64,000 nucleotides of DNA from Lutimonas vermicola (GTDB lineage Bacteria; Bacteroidota; Bacteroidia; Flavobacteriales; Flavobacteriaceae). The notes under the pieces were generated by a model that saw only the letters and a list, made by a program, of their open reading frames with translations, was not told the origin of the DNA and ran no database searches. A program made the translations under genes and the position numbers. Of the stretch, positions 43,358 to 52,222 are shown piece by piece. Position 1 is the first letter of the stretch; each line of letters starts with the position of its first letter. The stretch is from NCBI RefSeq assembly GCF_038433205.1, contig NZ_JBCDNA010000001.1, positions 186,001-250,000 on the forward strand, read 5' to 3'.

Positions 43358-44134
43358 CTAATTGATTTTGATAAATCTATTGTCTAAAAAACCCCTTAGG
43401 GTATCTTGAATTCTCAGGTGATCAATAAGGGCATCCCTTACTTTGTAATCTGTACTAACTAATTCGAGGGGTTCAGTAAAAAATGACATATTGTCTCCTC
43501 CATGTTGCAAATAGTCATGTGTTAGCACCCAGTAGCTTTTATCTGTCTCGAAGGCCTTACCTTGAATTCTGATGCTGGAAAGTTTGCCATTGTCTAAAAC
43601 AAGTTGCAATCCCGAGACCGGATGTGCCTGTTCCTTTTTTACCAGATAATCAAAAAGTTCTGTCACTTTCGCACCGGATAACCTAACCACCACCAGTTTG
43701 TTTTCAAAGGGCATCAGTTTAAAAATATCTTTGACTGTAACTGTCCCTTTTTGTATTTCGGTTCTAATTCCTCCGTAATTGAATAAGGCAAAATCTATAT
43801 GTCTGCCAGATGATTTAAAAAAAATACTGTCGGCACTTTTAAAGCATACATCAGCATAAAAATTCCCCAGAGAACTTTCAAGTTCCGCTTCATTTCTTGA
43901 AAGTACCCTGGGATTGTAGCAGAGAGCTTCGTTAATCTTGCTTTGAAGGGCATTCTTATAGGGTTGTATTGCTTTGAGGAACTCCTGATCGGGCTTAAGA
44001 TCTGGGCTGATTTCGACTTGCTCACCCCGTATCATTTTCAGTTCGCTGTTTTTTTCTTTACAGGAAACAACTATTTTGTTTAATAATGACGAAATAAGTA
44101 TTAATACTATAATTTTATATAGTTTTGTGCGCAT
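43358..44134 (-). CDS. 5'-nucleotidase C-terminal domain lipoprotein
   Basis: 258 residues with a lipoprotein signal (VVSC). The 5_nucleotid_C domain is clear: LGNFYADVCFKSADS, FALFNYGGIRTEIQKGTVTV, LMPFENKLVVVRLSGA, and THDYLQHGGDNMSF near the end. The catalytic metallophosphatase domain is in the next gene, with no spacer. Together they reconstitute one UshA-like enzyme split in two polypeptides, both membrane-anchored. Confidence 0.9.
   Translation of the reverse strand: MRTKLYKIIVLILISSLLNKIVVSCKEKNSELKMIRGEQVEISPDLKPDQEFLKAIQPYKNALQSKINEALCYNPRVLSRNEAELESSLGNFYADVCFKSADSIFFKSSGRHIDFALFNYGGIRTEIQKGTVTVKDIFKLMPFENKLVVVRLSGAKVTELFDYLVKKEQAHPVSGLQLVLDNGKLSSIRIQGKAFETDKSYWVLTHDYLQHGGDNMSFFTEPLELVSTDYKVRDALIDHLRIQDTLRGFLDNRFIKIN
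44120..44127 (+). promoter_or_regulatory. -7 promoter box for the 44146 gene and dapA
   Basis: TAGTTTTG matches TAnnTTTG 19 bases before the ATG at 44146. It overlaps the start of the divergent 5'-nucleotidase gene. No FNR-type dyad lies at the class II position. Confidence 0.5.
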
Positions 44135-44145
44135 AATTCGGTTGA

Positions 44146-44673
44146 ATGGGAATATTGAATTTAAAGAATAAAACTGCCAACAAATTTATAAAAAACCAAC
44201 GTAAAGCTGATGGCTTCAACAAGGAAATCAAAGTTAAAGTGGTAAATCGTGTTGGCGTTTTGGCGGAATTGACTTTGTTTCAAACCTATAATTTCACAAA
44301 GAGGTTGAGTGAAGCTTTGCATTTGGAACCTGAGGATCTTAAAATTATTTTGTTTGATCCTTCAGGAAGAGGGGTGGCACCCGAGTTATACAGATTATGT
44401 GATGAAACGCATTTTGGATTCAATGGAAAGATTAAATCGGAGATCCTTAGTAAATTTGTGAGCAGGGATTTTGACCTTTTGATCAATTACTGTGATCCGG
44501 AACTGTTGTTTCCGAAAGTAATCATGCTTAAATCTGCGGCCCAATTGAAAGCGGGATTTGACCATGAATCTAATTTTTTCAACGATATTTCGATCAAAAC
44601 CACGGGGAACGATATCGATACTTTTAACGACGAACTGGTAAAATATTTACAAATACTGAAACTGATCAAATAA
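44146..44673 (+). CDS. DUF6913-type conserved protein
   Basis: 175 residues, soluble, no signal. It fits a conserved Bacteroidota family (FDPSGRGVAPELYRLCDETHFGF, then DLLINYCDPELLFPKVIMLKS, and AGFDHESNFFNDISI). No catalytic motif is known to me. It lies 23 bases before dapA, which it often accompanies in flavobacteria. Function unknown. Confidence 0.8.
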   Translation: MGILNLKNKTANKFIKNQRKADGFNKEIKVKVVNRVGVLAELTLFQTYNFTKRLSEALHLEPEDLKIILFDPSGRGVAPELYRLCDETHFGFNGKIKSEILSKFVSRDFDLLINYCDPELLFPKVIMLKSAAQLKAGFDHESNFFNDISIKTTGNDIDTFNDELVKYLQILKLIK

Positions 44674-44696
44674 CTGCGATAATTATCAAATAAACA

Positions 44697-45578
44697 ATGG
44701 AACAATTTAGAGGAACAGGGGTGGCATTGATAACGCCTTTTACGTCGAATCGAGCTGTCGATTTGGAAGCCTTAGAAAGATTAGTGAATTATCAGATTGA
44801 TAATGGCGTGGATTATCTGGTGGTTCTAGGAACCACCGGAGAAACGGCTACACTATCCAAAGAGGAAAAAGAAATCATAAAAGCAAAGGTCCTGGAGGTT
44901 AATAAAGGAAGGTTGCCGGTTGTTTTGGGGCTGGGAGGAAATGATACGCTCAGTTTAGTAAAGGAGCTTAAGGAGGGTGATTTTGATGGTTTTTCGGCAA
45001 TATTATCGGTTTCCCCTTATTATAACAGACCCACACAAGAAGGCATATATCAGCATTATAGAATGTTTGCCGAAGCGAGTCCTTTACCGGTTATTTTGTA
45101 TAACGTACCTCCACGAACCGGGAGCAATATAACTCCTGACACTGTAATCAGACTGGCCAATGACTGTAAGAATGTCATTGGGTTAAAGGAGGCCGCAGGA
45201 GATTTTGAACAGGCCCTCGAGCTCCTCAGGAGGAAACCTGCTGATTTTCTTCTTATCTCAGGAGAAGATAAACTGGCTTTGCCTTTTGTTTTGGCAGGAG
45301 GAGCCGGAGTTATTTCGGTGATTGGACAGGCTTTGCCCAAAGCATTTAGTCAAATGATACGTTTGGGTTTTGAGGGAGAAAGTCAGAAGGCTTTTGAAAT
45401 ATTTTACAGTTTAGCCGAAAGTATTGATTTGATCTTTTCTGAAGGCAACCCGGCAGGTGTCAAAAGCATGCTGGATGCACTAGATATATCAAGGTCATTT
45501 GTGAGAATGCCTTTAGTGTCTGCAACACCAGAATTACGACAAAAAATTAATATCTTTGTCACTAAATTTAAAAGTTAA
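44697..45578 (+). CDS. dapA: 4-hydroxy-tetrahydrodipicolinate synthase
   Basis: 293 residues, DapA TIM barrel. Motifs: GTGVALITPF, LGTTGETATLSKEE, the SPYYNRPTQEG segment with the catalytic Tyr, and the Schiff-base Lys in IGLKEAAGD (about 164). It condenses pyruvate with aspartate semialdehyde on the lysine/diaminopimelate path. It ends four bases before the ferritin start. Confidence 0.96.
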   Translation: MEQFRGTGVALITPFTSNRAVDLEALERLVNYQIDNGVDYLVVLGTTGETATLSKEEKEIIKAKVLEVNKGRLPVVLGLGGNDTLSLVKELKEGDFDGFSAILSVSPYYNRPTQEGIYQHYRMFAEASPLPVILYNVPPRTGSNITPDTVIRLANDCKNVIGLKEAAGDFEQALELLRRKPADFLLISGEDKLALPFVLAGGAGVISVIGQALPKAFSQMIRLGFEGESQKAFEIFYSLAESIDLIFSEGNPAGVKSMLDALDISRSFVRMPLVSATPELRQKINIFVTKFKS

Positions 45579-45582
45579 AAAA

Positions 45583-46092
45583 ATGGTTTCAAATAAAATT
45601 CAAGAAGCATTAAATTATCAGATTCAAATCGAGGCTGAATCTTCACAAATATACCTAGCCATGGCTTCATGGGCTGAAGTCCAGGGGTTTGAGGGAGTTG
45701 CATCGTTTATGTATGCCCATTCTGATGAAGAAAGAATGCACATGCTTAAATTGGTGAAGTTCGTCAATGAAAGAGGTGGTCATGCACAGATTACACAATT
45801 GGAAAAGCCGCCTGTGTCATTTGGGTCTTTCAAAGAAATGTTCCAGAGCTTGTTTGATCATGAAGTAATGGTCTCTCAAAAAATTAATGACCTTGTCGAT
45901 ATCACCCTAAAGGAAAAAGACTATGCAACGCATAATTTCCTCCAGTGGTATGTGGCTGAACAGATTGAAGAAGAAGCCTTAGCCAGGAATATTCTTGACA
46001 AGATCAATTTGATCGGGGATGACAAAGGTGGCCTGTATCTGTTTGATAATGATGTAAAACTGTTGGTCTCTAATGCTGCTGCACCGCAGTAA
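45583..46092 (+). CDS. ferritin
   Basis: 169 residues from the ATG at 45583; an in-frame start at 45556 would overlap dapA and adds no family sequence. The four-helix ferroxidase ligands are visible: E in IQIEAESSQIYLAMASW, E-x2-H in HSDEERMHML, and later Glu in FLQWYVAEQIEEEALA. It stores iron as ferric mineral and limits Fenton chemistry. It probably shares the dapA transcript and is followed by a strong terminator. Confidence 0.94.
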   Translation: MVSNKIQEALNYQIQIEAESSQIYLAMASWAEVQGFEGVASFMYAHSDEERMHMLKLVKFVNERGGHAQITQLEKPPVSFGSFKEMFQSLFDHEVMVSQKINDLVDITLKEKDYATHNFLQWYVAEQIEEEALARNILDKINLIGDDKGGLYLFDNDVKLLVSNAAAPQ

Positions 46093-46127
46093 ACAGGATT
46101 TTTTAACAGTTTGTATATTATATAATT

Positions 46128-46160
46128 AAGAATCAAGTGGTTAATACTTGATTCTTTTTC
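46128..46160 (+). terminator. Rho-independent terminator after ferritin
   Basis: AAGAATCAAGT (46128-46138) pairs with ACTTGATTCTT (46146-46156), seven-base loop, followed by a T-rich tail. It closes the 44146-dapA-ferritin unit. Confidence 0.8.
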
Positions 46161-46203
46161 TGTGTATGCAAAAAATATTTTTTCTAATTTCATTTTAAAA
46201 GAG

Positions 46204-46211
46204 TAATTTTG
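46204..46211 (+). promoter_or_regulatory. -7 promoter box for bamD operon
   Basis: TAATTTTG is a full TAnnTTTG match. It places the transcript start near 46215, so the ATG at 46216 would be leaderless and the ATG at 46225 is the better bamD start. Confidence 0.55.
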
Positions 46212-46224
46212 CCAGATGCAAAAA

Positions 46225-47046
46225 ATGAAGAAGTTAGCCTTAATCATGTTAATGAGCTTTTTAATGGGTTCATGTGGTGAATATCAGAAGGTTTTAAACA
46301 AAGGTAAGAATACTGAAAAGTATCAGATGGCGGTTGCTATGTATGAAAAGAAGGAATACAAAAAAGCCATCACCCTGTTTGAAAAGATTATGGGGCCTTA
46401 TGCCAATAAACCTCAAATGGAAAGAATCCAATATATGATCTCAGATTGTTATTTTCAAACTGAGAATTATACCATGGCTTCTTATTATTTTTCAAAATTC
46501 ATCACCAATTATCCTGAAAGTACAAAAGCTCAGGAGGCGGCTTACCTGAGTGCCAGGAGTTATTATTTGGCATCACCTGTTTACAGCAGGGATCAGGAAG
46601 ATACCTACAAAGCTTTAACGGCGTACCAGGACTTTATTGATAAATATCCAAATTCTGAAATGATTGAGGAAGCTAACAAAGATTATGCGGCATTAAACAG
46701 AAAATTACAATTCAAAGACTTTGAAGTAGCAAGACTATATTATCACACTGAAAATTATAAAGCAGCTATACAAGCCTTTGAAACATTTAATGAAGACCAT
46801 TTGGGCTCTGAATTCAAAGAGGAAACCTATTATTACAGCTTTAAGTCTGCCTACGCCCTGGGGATGAATAGTGTGATCACAAAAAAGGAAGAAAGGTTAA
46901 ATGATGCCATAAGGTCTTATAAGAAATTTCAAAAGTCCTTCCCGGAATCAGACAGGATGAAGGAGTTAAATGGCTCGTATGCTAAACTTGAGCAGGAATT
47001 GATGAAAACAAAGGAATTATTCACTACAATATCACAAAATAATTAA
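46225..47046 (+). CDS. bamD: outer membrane assembly lipoprotein BamD
   Basis: 273 residues from the ATG at 46225 (MKKLALIMLMSFLMGSC, lipobox MGSC). TPR-type helices fill the protein: YQMAVAMYEKKEYKKAITLFEK, YFQTENYTMASYYFSKFI and SEMIEEANKDYAALNRKL. It is part of the BAM complex that folds beta-barrel proteins into the outer membrane. The omega-like subunit gene follows after three bases. Confidence 0.92.
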   Translation: MKKLALIMLMSFLMGSCGEYQKVLNKGKNTEKYQMAVAMYEKKEYKKAITLFEKIMGPYANKPQMERIQYMISDCYFQTENYTMASYYFSKFITNYPESTKAQEAAYLSARSYYLASPVYSRDQEDTYKALTAYQDFIDKYPNSEMIEEANKDYAALNRKLQFKDFEVARLYYHTENYKAAIQAFETFNEDHLGSEFKEETYYYSFKSAYALGMNSVITKKEERLNDAIRSYKKFQKSFPESDRMKELNGSYAKLEQELMKTKELFTTISQNN

Positions 47047-47049
47047 CAG

Positions 47050-47388
47050 ATGAAAGATTACAAGAATACAGAAGCTCCTGAGAGCACGATTACTTTTGAC
47101 AAAGTTAAAATTGAAGAGCCTACTCATAATATTTACAAGGCTATTTCTATTATGTCAAAAAGGGCAGCTCAGGTTAATGAAGATCTGAAAAGTGAATTGA
47201 TTGATAAACTTGAAGAATTTGCGACTTTCAATGATAGTCTTGAAGAAGTTTTTGAAAACAAAGAACAGATAGAAGTTTCTCGTTTTTATGAGCGTCTTCC
47301 AAAACCGACTTCTATCGCTGTTGAGGAATGGCTCAAAGGTGAAATATACTACAGAACACCAGATACAAGTAACGATAATTTAGACTAA
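47050..47388 (+). CDS. rpoZ: RNA polymerase omega subunit, Bacteroidota type
   Basis: 112 residues. The omega-like core is NIYKAISIMSKRAAQVNEDLK, followed by the Bacteroidota extension EEFATFNDSLEEVFENKEQ and a conserved C-terminus EEWLKGEIYYRTP. It helps assemble RNA polymerase. It lies two bases before coaBC, the usual flavobacterial order. Confidence 0.88.
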   Translation: MKDYKNTEAPESTITFDKVKIEEPTHNIYKAISIMSKRAAQVNEDLKSELIDKLEEFATFNDSLEEVFENKEQIEVSRFYERLPKPTSIAVEEWLKGEIYYRTPDTSNDNLD

Positions 47389-47390
47389 TT

Positions 47391-48602
47391 ATGTCTGTTT
47401 TAAGCGGTAAGAATATTCTTCTCGGAGTTACTGCTGGAATAGCTGCTTACAAAACATCCTTCCTGGTAAGACATTTTATTAAGGCAGGTGCTGATGTAAA
47501 GGTAGTGATGACACCTTCCGCTAAGGATTTTGTTACTCCGCTTACCCTGTCAACCTTGTCGAAGAATCCTGTTTATTCTACTTTTTATGATAAAAATGAA
47601 GAGAATGAATTGTGGAACAACCATGTAGATTTGGCACTTTGGGCAGATTTGATGGTGATCGCCCCGTTAACAGCCAATACCTTGGCGAAAATGGCCGAAG
47701 GTATCTGTGATAATTTGCTTTTGGCAACATATCTTTCAGCCAAATCCACTGTTTATTTTGCTCCGGCCATGGATTTGGATATGTATCAGCATGAAACTAC
47801 ATCCACAAACATTAGTACCCTGGAAAGAAGGGGGAATGTTTTTATTCCGCCTGCATACGGAGAATTAGCCAGTGGCCTTGAAGGCGAAGGAAGAATGGCA
47901 GAACCTGAAGAAATCGTTGCTTTTATTCAAAAGGATCTGACAGCGAGTTTGCCACTCAGAGGAAAGCGCGTTCTAATAACGGCCGGACCGACCTACGAGG
48001 CAATTGATCCGGTAAGGTTTATCGGAAATCACTCTTCTGGAAAAATGGGTTTTGCACTCGCAGAGGCGGCAGCTCAGTTAGGCGCAACCGTGATACTGGT
48101 AACAGGTCCGAGTAATGAAGCTTTGCATCACACAGCCATAGACAGAATTGATGTGATGAGCGCAGCGCAAATGTATCAAACCATACATAAGTTTTATGGA
48201 GAAGTCGACATAGCCATCTTTTCGGCTGCGGTTTCTGATTTTACTCCAAAAGTTGTATCTTCTCAAAAAATAAAAAAGAAGACTAGTGAGATGCAGATCA
48301 CGCTGGTGCCAACTAAAGATATACTGGCTTCTGCAGGAGCTGTAAAAAATAATCAATACCTGGTTGGTTTTGCATTAGAGACTGAAAACGAACTTGAAAA
48401 CGCAAAAGATAAGATCAGGAAAAAGAATCTCGATCTGATCGTACTGAATTCTCTTCAGGATAAGGGAGCTGGTTTCAGATCTGACACGAACAAGGTCACC
48501 CTTATCGATAAAAATTTTCAGATTCAGGAGTTTGGCCTCAAAAGCAAACAGGAAGTGGCTACTGATATTTTTAATGAGATTTTAAAAAGTGTTCATGCGT
48601 AA
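47391..48602 (+). CDS. coaBC: bifunctional phosphopantothenoylcysteine synthetase/decarboxylase
   Basis: 403 residues. The N-terminal flavoprotein decarboxylase CoaC spans about 1-185 (GVTAGIAAYKT, active His in NNHVDLALWAD, PAMDLDMY). The C-terminal ligase CoaB spans about 190-400 (ITAGPTYEAIDPVRFIGN, SSGKMG). It makes 4'-phosphopantetheine from phosphopantothenate and cysteine, hence CoA. Its end overlaps the DUF4835 gene start. Confidence 0.96.
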   Translation: MSVLSGKNILLGVTAGIAAYKTSFLVRHFIKAGADVKVVMTPSAKDFVTPLTLSTLSKNPVYSTFYDKNEENELWNNHVDLALWADLMVIAPLTANTLAKMAEGICDNLLLATYLSAKSTVYFAPAMDLDMYQHETTSTNISTLERRGNVFIPPAYGELASGLEGEGRMAEPEEIVAFIQKDLTASLPLRGKRVLITAGPTYEAIDPVRFIGNHSSGKMGFALAEAAAQLGATVILVTGPSNEALHHTAIDRIDVMSAAQMYQTIHKFYGEVDIAIFSAAVSDFTPKVVSSQKIKKKTSEMQITLVPTKDILASAGAVKNNQYLVGFALETENELENAKDKIRKKNLDLIVLNSLQDKGAGFRSDTNKVTLIDKNFQIQEFGLKSKQEVATDIFNEILKSVHA

Positions 48603-49485
48603 GGTTTTAATCATAGGTCTGCTCTTATTCGGATTGAAGTTGTCGGCACAGGAATTAAATTGTGTTGTTTTTATCAATTCGGCAGAAATTGGTGTTTCGA
48701 ACAAGAAGATTTTTGACACCATGCAGAATGATATCTTTGAGTATATGAACAATACCAAATGGACAAGTTCAGTGTATAGAACTCATGAGCGCATTGATTG
48801 TTCAATTACCATAAACATTTTGGAGGCTTTGTCGACCAATAGTTTTCGCGGCAGTTTACAACTTAAAATTTCAAGACCTGTTTATAATGCCACTTACACA
48901 ACATCTATTTTAAATTTTAACGATAATGATATCTCTTTTAGTTACGAGGAATTTCAACCTCTGGTGTACAATGAGAACTCTTTTGATTCCAATCTTGTAT
49001 CTCTTTTAACTTTTTATGCCTACACCATTTTGGGATATCAGGCAGATACCTTTGGTTTTAAAGGCGGTGAAAATTTCTTCAAGCTTGCCGAAAATGTAGT
49101 TAATGTGGCGCAGCAAGGTGGTGGAATAGGTTGGAACAGGATCGATGGAAATTATACGCGATATCAGTTAAATGAAAACCTGTTGTCTCCTGTGTATGAA
49201 CAATACAGAAAAACGATGTATGAATACCATCTGTTAGGGCTCGACAGAATGGTCGACAATACAAGGGAAGCCAAAGAGGTTATGAGCAAATCAATTACAG
49301 ACCTTCAAACACTTTATAATGAGAGACCGAATACTTTTTTGATCAGGGTATTCTTTGATACTAAAGGAGATGAAATCGTTGATGTTTTTTCCGATGGGCC
49401 CAGAATAGATACATCAAAATTACGCGAGGTACTATCCAGAATTTACCCTGCTTTTGACGAAAAATGGAAGGAACTTAAAATCTAG
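48595..49485 (+). CDS. DUF4835 family secreted protein
   Basis: 296 residues from the ATG at 48595 (MRKVLIIGLLLFGLKLSAQ, a signal peptide), eight bases inside the end of coaBC. A GTG at 48589 would add two residues. DUF4835 features: LNCVVFINSAEIGVSNKKIF, FYAYTILGYQADTFGFKGG, and the QQGGGIGWNRIDGNYTRY segment. It is found across Bacteroidota beside coaBC and recN; the function is unknown, probably in the periplasm or outer membrane. Confidence 0.9.
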   Translation: MRKVLIIGLLLFGLKLSAQELNCVVFINSAEIGVSNKKIFDTMQNDIFEYMNNTKWTSSVYRTHERIDCSITINILEALSTNSFRGSLQLKISRPVYNATYTTSILNFNDNDISFSYEEFQPLVYNENSFDSNLVSLLTFYAYTILGYQADTFGFKGGENFFKLAENVVNVAQQGGGIGWNRIDGNYTRYQLNENLLSPVYEQYRKTMYEYHLLGLDRMVDNTREAKEVMSKSITDLQTLYNERPNTFLIRVFFDTKGDEIVDVFSDGPRIDTSKLREVLSRIYPAFDEKWKELKI

Positions 49486-49561
49486 TCTCTTTTGAATATC
49501 AGTGTGACTTTTTATCTAAGTTTGTTTATTGATCAATATCTTTATTAATTGAGTAGATTTT

Positions 49562-51214
49562 ATGCTTGCATCATTGTCCATAAAGAACTATGCCCTGATA
49601 GAAAACCTAAAAGTCGATTTTAAGGATGGACTGTCTATCATAACAGGTGAAACCGGGGCGGGTAAATCAATTTTGATGGGAGGTTTAGCCCTCGTGCTTG
49701 GAAAAAGAGCAGATACCAGTCTGGTTTATGACAAGGCAAAAAAATGTGTGATTGAAGCAGAGTTCCAAATCGGAGCCTACCATTTGAAAGCATTTTTTAA
49801 TGAAAATGACCTGGACTATGATCCTTGGGTAATTATAAGAAGAGAAATCTTACCCAATGGAAAATCAAGGGCATTTGTGAATGATACACCAACAACCTTA
49901 GCAGTATTAAACAGTTTGTCGAGGCAGTTGATCGATATTCATTCTCAACATGAAACGTTGCAGTTGGCTGATCCTTTATATCAGTTTCATATTATAGATG
50001 GGCTGGCCGATAATGCGAAGTACTTGAATGATTATCAACATGCGCATGGACACTATAAATTTTTACTGAAGAATTTAGAGGCATTTAAAGAGGCGCAGCA
50101 ACAGGCTCAAAAGGAATACGACTATCATATGTTTCTCTGGGATGAACTGGATAAAGCTGATTTAAAAGTTGAGGAACAAGAGGCCTTGGAAAAGGATCTT
50201 GAAAAACTGGCACACGCCGAAGAAATCAAGGCCAATTTATCGGGTATACTCGAAATTTCGGAAAGGGACTCGATAGGTGCATTCAGCCAGCTTTCTGAAA
50301 TAGGCCAACAATTATCGCGTATAGGATCGTATGCTGATCTTTACCGGAGCTTGTCGGAAAGGATGAAAAGTTTGTTGATTGAATTCAAGGACCTGTTAGA
50401 GGAAATTGAATCTGAAAATGAACACTTGGTCTATGACCCCGAGGCATTGGAAAGGGTTGAGGACAGGCTGCAGCTCCTCTATGATTTACAGAAGAAACAC
50501 GGAGTTTCAACTGTTAAAGAATTGATCGAAGTTCGTGATGGCTATCATTTGAAAATCGAGAATGTTGATCAGGCTGAAGCTACAATTGACAAAATGACGA
50601 AAGAAATAGGAGAGACAGCAGCAGCATTAGACAGGGTGTGCATGCAATTATACAAAAGAAGAAAAGAGGCCATCCCTAAGTTCGTTTCTCAAATCGAAAC
50701 ATCTTTGACGGGACTTGAAATGAAGAACACCCGCTTAAAAGTAGAACTTTCAGGAACAGATGAGTTTTTATCGAATGGTAAAGACCAATTACTTTTTTTG
50801 ATGTCATCTGATAAGGGAAAAACGTATGAAGCCATGAAGAAAGTAGCATCGGGAGGCGAAATGTCAAGGATGATGCTGGCTGTTAAATGGATACTTTCTC
50901 AATATTCAAACCTTCCGGCTATTATCTTTGATGAAATTGATACAGGAGTTTCGGGAGAAGTTTCGAACAGAATAGCGGAGGTCATGTTGGCGATGAGCAG
51001 AAACATGCAGGTAATTACCATTACGCATCTTCCGCAGGTTGCAGCTAAAGGACAGCATCATTTTAAAGTATTTAAAGAAGAGCACAAGGAAGGTGTTTCA
51101 TCAAACATAAAGTTATTGAATGAAGATGAACGTTTGGTGGAACTCGCTGAAATGTTGGGAGGTGCCAAAATTACAGAATCTGCCATAGCCCATGCCAAGC
51201 AGCTTTTGTCATAA
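49562..51214 (+). CDS. recN: DNA repair protein RecN
   Basis: 550 residues, SMC-like ABC ATPase: Walker A GETGAGKS (about 30-37), two coiled coils around 150-370, signature VASGGEMSRMMLAVK (about 435), and Walker B IIFDEIDTGVSGE. It acts at double-strand breaks with RecA. It is a separate unit 76 bases after DUF4835. Confidence 0.95.
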   Translation: MLASLSIKNYALIENLKVDFKDGLSIITGETGAGKSILMGGLALVLGKRADTSLVYDKAKKCVIEAEFQIGAYHLKAFFNENDLDYDPWVIIRREILPNGKSRAFVNDTPTTLAVLNSLSRQLIDIHSQHETLQLADPLYQFHIIDGLADNAKYLNDYQHAHGHYKFLLKNLEAFKEAQQQAQKEYDYHMFLWDELDKADLKVEEQEALEKDLEKLAHAEEIKANLSGILEISERDSIGAFSQLSEIGQQLSRIGSYADLYRSLSERMKSLLIEFKDLLEEIESENEHLVYDPEALERVEDRLQLLYDLQKKHGVSTVKELIEVRDGYHLKIENVDQAEATIDKMTKEIGETAAALDRVCMQLYKRRKEAIPKFVSQIETSLTGLEMKNTRLKVELSGTDEFLSNGKDQLLFLMSSDKGKTYEAMKKVASGGEMSRMMLAVKWILSQYSNLPAIIFDEIDTGVSGEVSNRIAEVMLAMSRNMQVITITHLPQVAAKGQHHFKVFKEEHKEGVSSNIKLLNEDERLVELAEMLGGAKITESAIAHAKQLLS

Positions 51215-51236
51215 GATTCATATAAAAATAAACACT

Positions 51237-51244
51237 TAACTTTG
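51237..51244 (+). promoter_or_regulatory. -7 promoter box for fabI
   Basis: TAACTTTG is a full TAnnTTTG match about 65 bases before the fabI ATG. No FNR-type dyad is at the class II position. Confidence 0.55.
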
Positions 51245-51309
51245 CCGCTGTCCGATAAGGAACTGTCGGTAGAAATGGATAGGAATAAAAATAAAATAAA
51301 TCAAGAAGT

Positions 51310-52128
51310 ATGTACAATCTATTAAAAGGAAAGAAAGGAATCATATTTGGAGCTTTAAATGAAGACTCAATTGCCTGGAAGGTTGCTGAAAGGGCACATG
51401 AAGAAGGAGCAACTTTTGTTTTAACCAATGCACCTATTGCTATGAGAATGGGTGAAATCAATAAGTTGGCTGCAAACACGGGGTCAGAGATTATTCCTGC
51501 CGATGCCACCGTTATGGAGGATCTGGAGAATTTAGTAGAGAAGTCTATGGAAATTTTAGGAGGAAAGATCGATTTTGTGCTGCATTCAATTGGTATGTCA
51601 ATTAATGTGAGAAAAGGAAGGCATTATACCGAATCTAACTACGATTTTACACATAAAGGTTTTGATGTTTCTGCTTTATCTTTTCACCGGGTGATGAATG
51701 TACTGTACAAAAAAAATGCCATGAGTGAATGGGGATCCATTGTTGCATTAACCTACATGGCTGCACAGAGGGTTTTTCCTGATTATAACGATATGGCTGA
51801 TAACAAGGCCTATTTGGAATCCATAGCAAGAAGCTTTGGTTACTTCTTCGGGCGGGATCATAAAGTCCGTGTAAATACGATTTCCCAGTCTCCGACACCA
51901 ACGACTGCAGGAAGTGGTGTTAAGGGCTTTGGCGGTTTTTTAAGCTATGCAGAAAAAATGTCTCCTTTAGGCAACGCGACAGCCTTGGAATGCGCAGACT
52001 ATACCCTTACACTATTTTCTGACCTGACACGTAAAGTTACACTTCAAAATTTATACCATGACGGAGGATTCTCAAATATGGGGATCAGTGATGTTATTAT
52101 GGATAGTTTTATGGAGGGAAAAGAATGA
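51310..52128 (+). CDS. fabI: enoyl-ACP reductase
   Basis: 272 residues, FabI. Motifs: GALNEDSIAWKVAERAH cofactor segment, HSIGMS, and the Y-x6-K pair in DYNDMADNK, with the SQSPTPT loop after it. It is the housekeeping enoyl reductase of fatty acid synthesis. The 23263-24057 SDR is a second, divergent enzyme with the same catalytic spacing. A terminator follows. Confidence 0.96.
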   Translation: MYNLLKGKKGIIFGALNEDSIAWKVAERAHEEGATFVLTNAPIAMRMGEINKLAANTGSEIIPADATVMEDLENLVEKSMEILGGKIDFVLHSIGMSINVRKGRHYTESNYDFTHKGFDVSALSFHRVMNVLYKKNAMSEWGSIVALTYMAAQRVFPDYNDMADNKAYLESIARSFGYFFGRDHKVRVNTISQSPTPTTAGSGVKGFGGFLSYAEKMSPLGNATALECADYTLTLFSDLTRKVTLQNLYHDGGFSNMGISDVIMDSFMEGKE

Positions 52129-52152
52129 ATCAATTTTGAATAACATGCGATG

Positions 52153-52198
52153 ATCGGGAATTTTTTGAGTGGATCTTAATTTTCCCGATTTATTTTTA
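52153..52198 (+). terminator. Rho-independent terminator after fabI
   Basis: ATCGGGAA (52153-52160) pairs with TTCCCGAT (52182-52189), followed by TTATTTTT. The 21-base loop is long. It lies inside the longest possible frame of the glycosyltransferase and so argues for its later start. Confidence 0.6.
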
Positions 52199-52222
52199 AA
52201 CTTAAGCCCCAGATTTTTTACC

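Noticed and set aside
44680..44697. GATAATTATC upstream of dapA as a regulatory dyad
   Set aside because: It is short, lacks N4 spacing, and lies between closely spaced cotranscribed genes with no -7 box after it.
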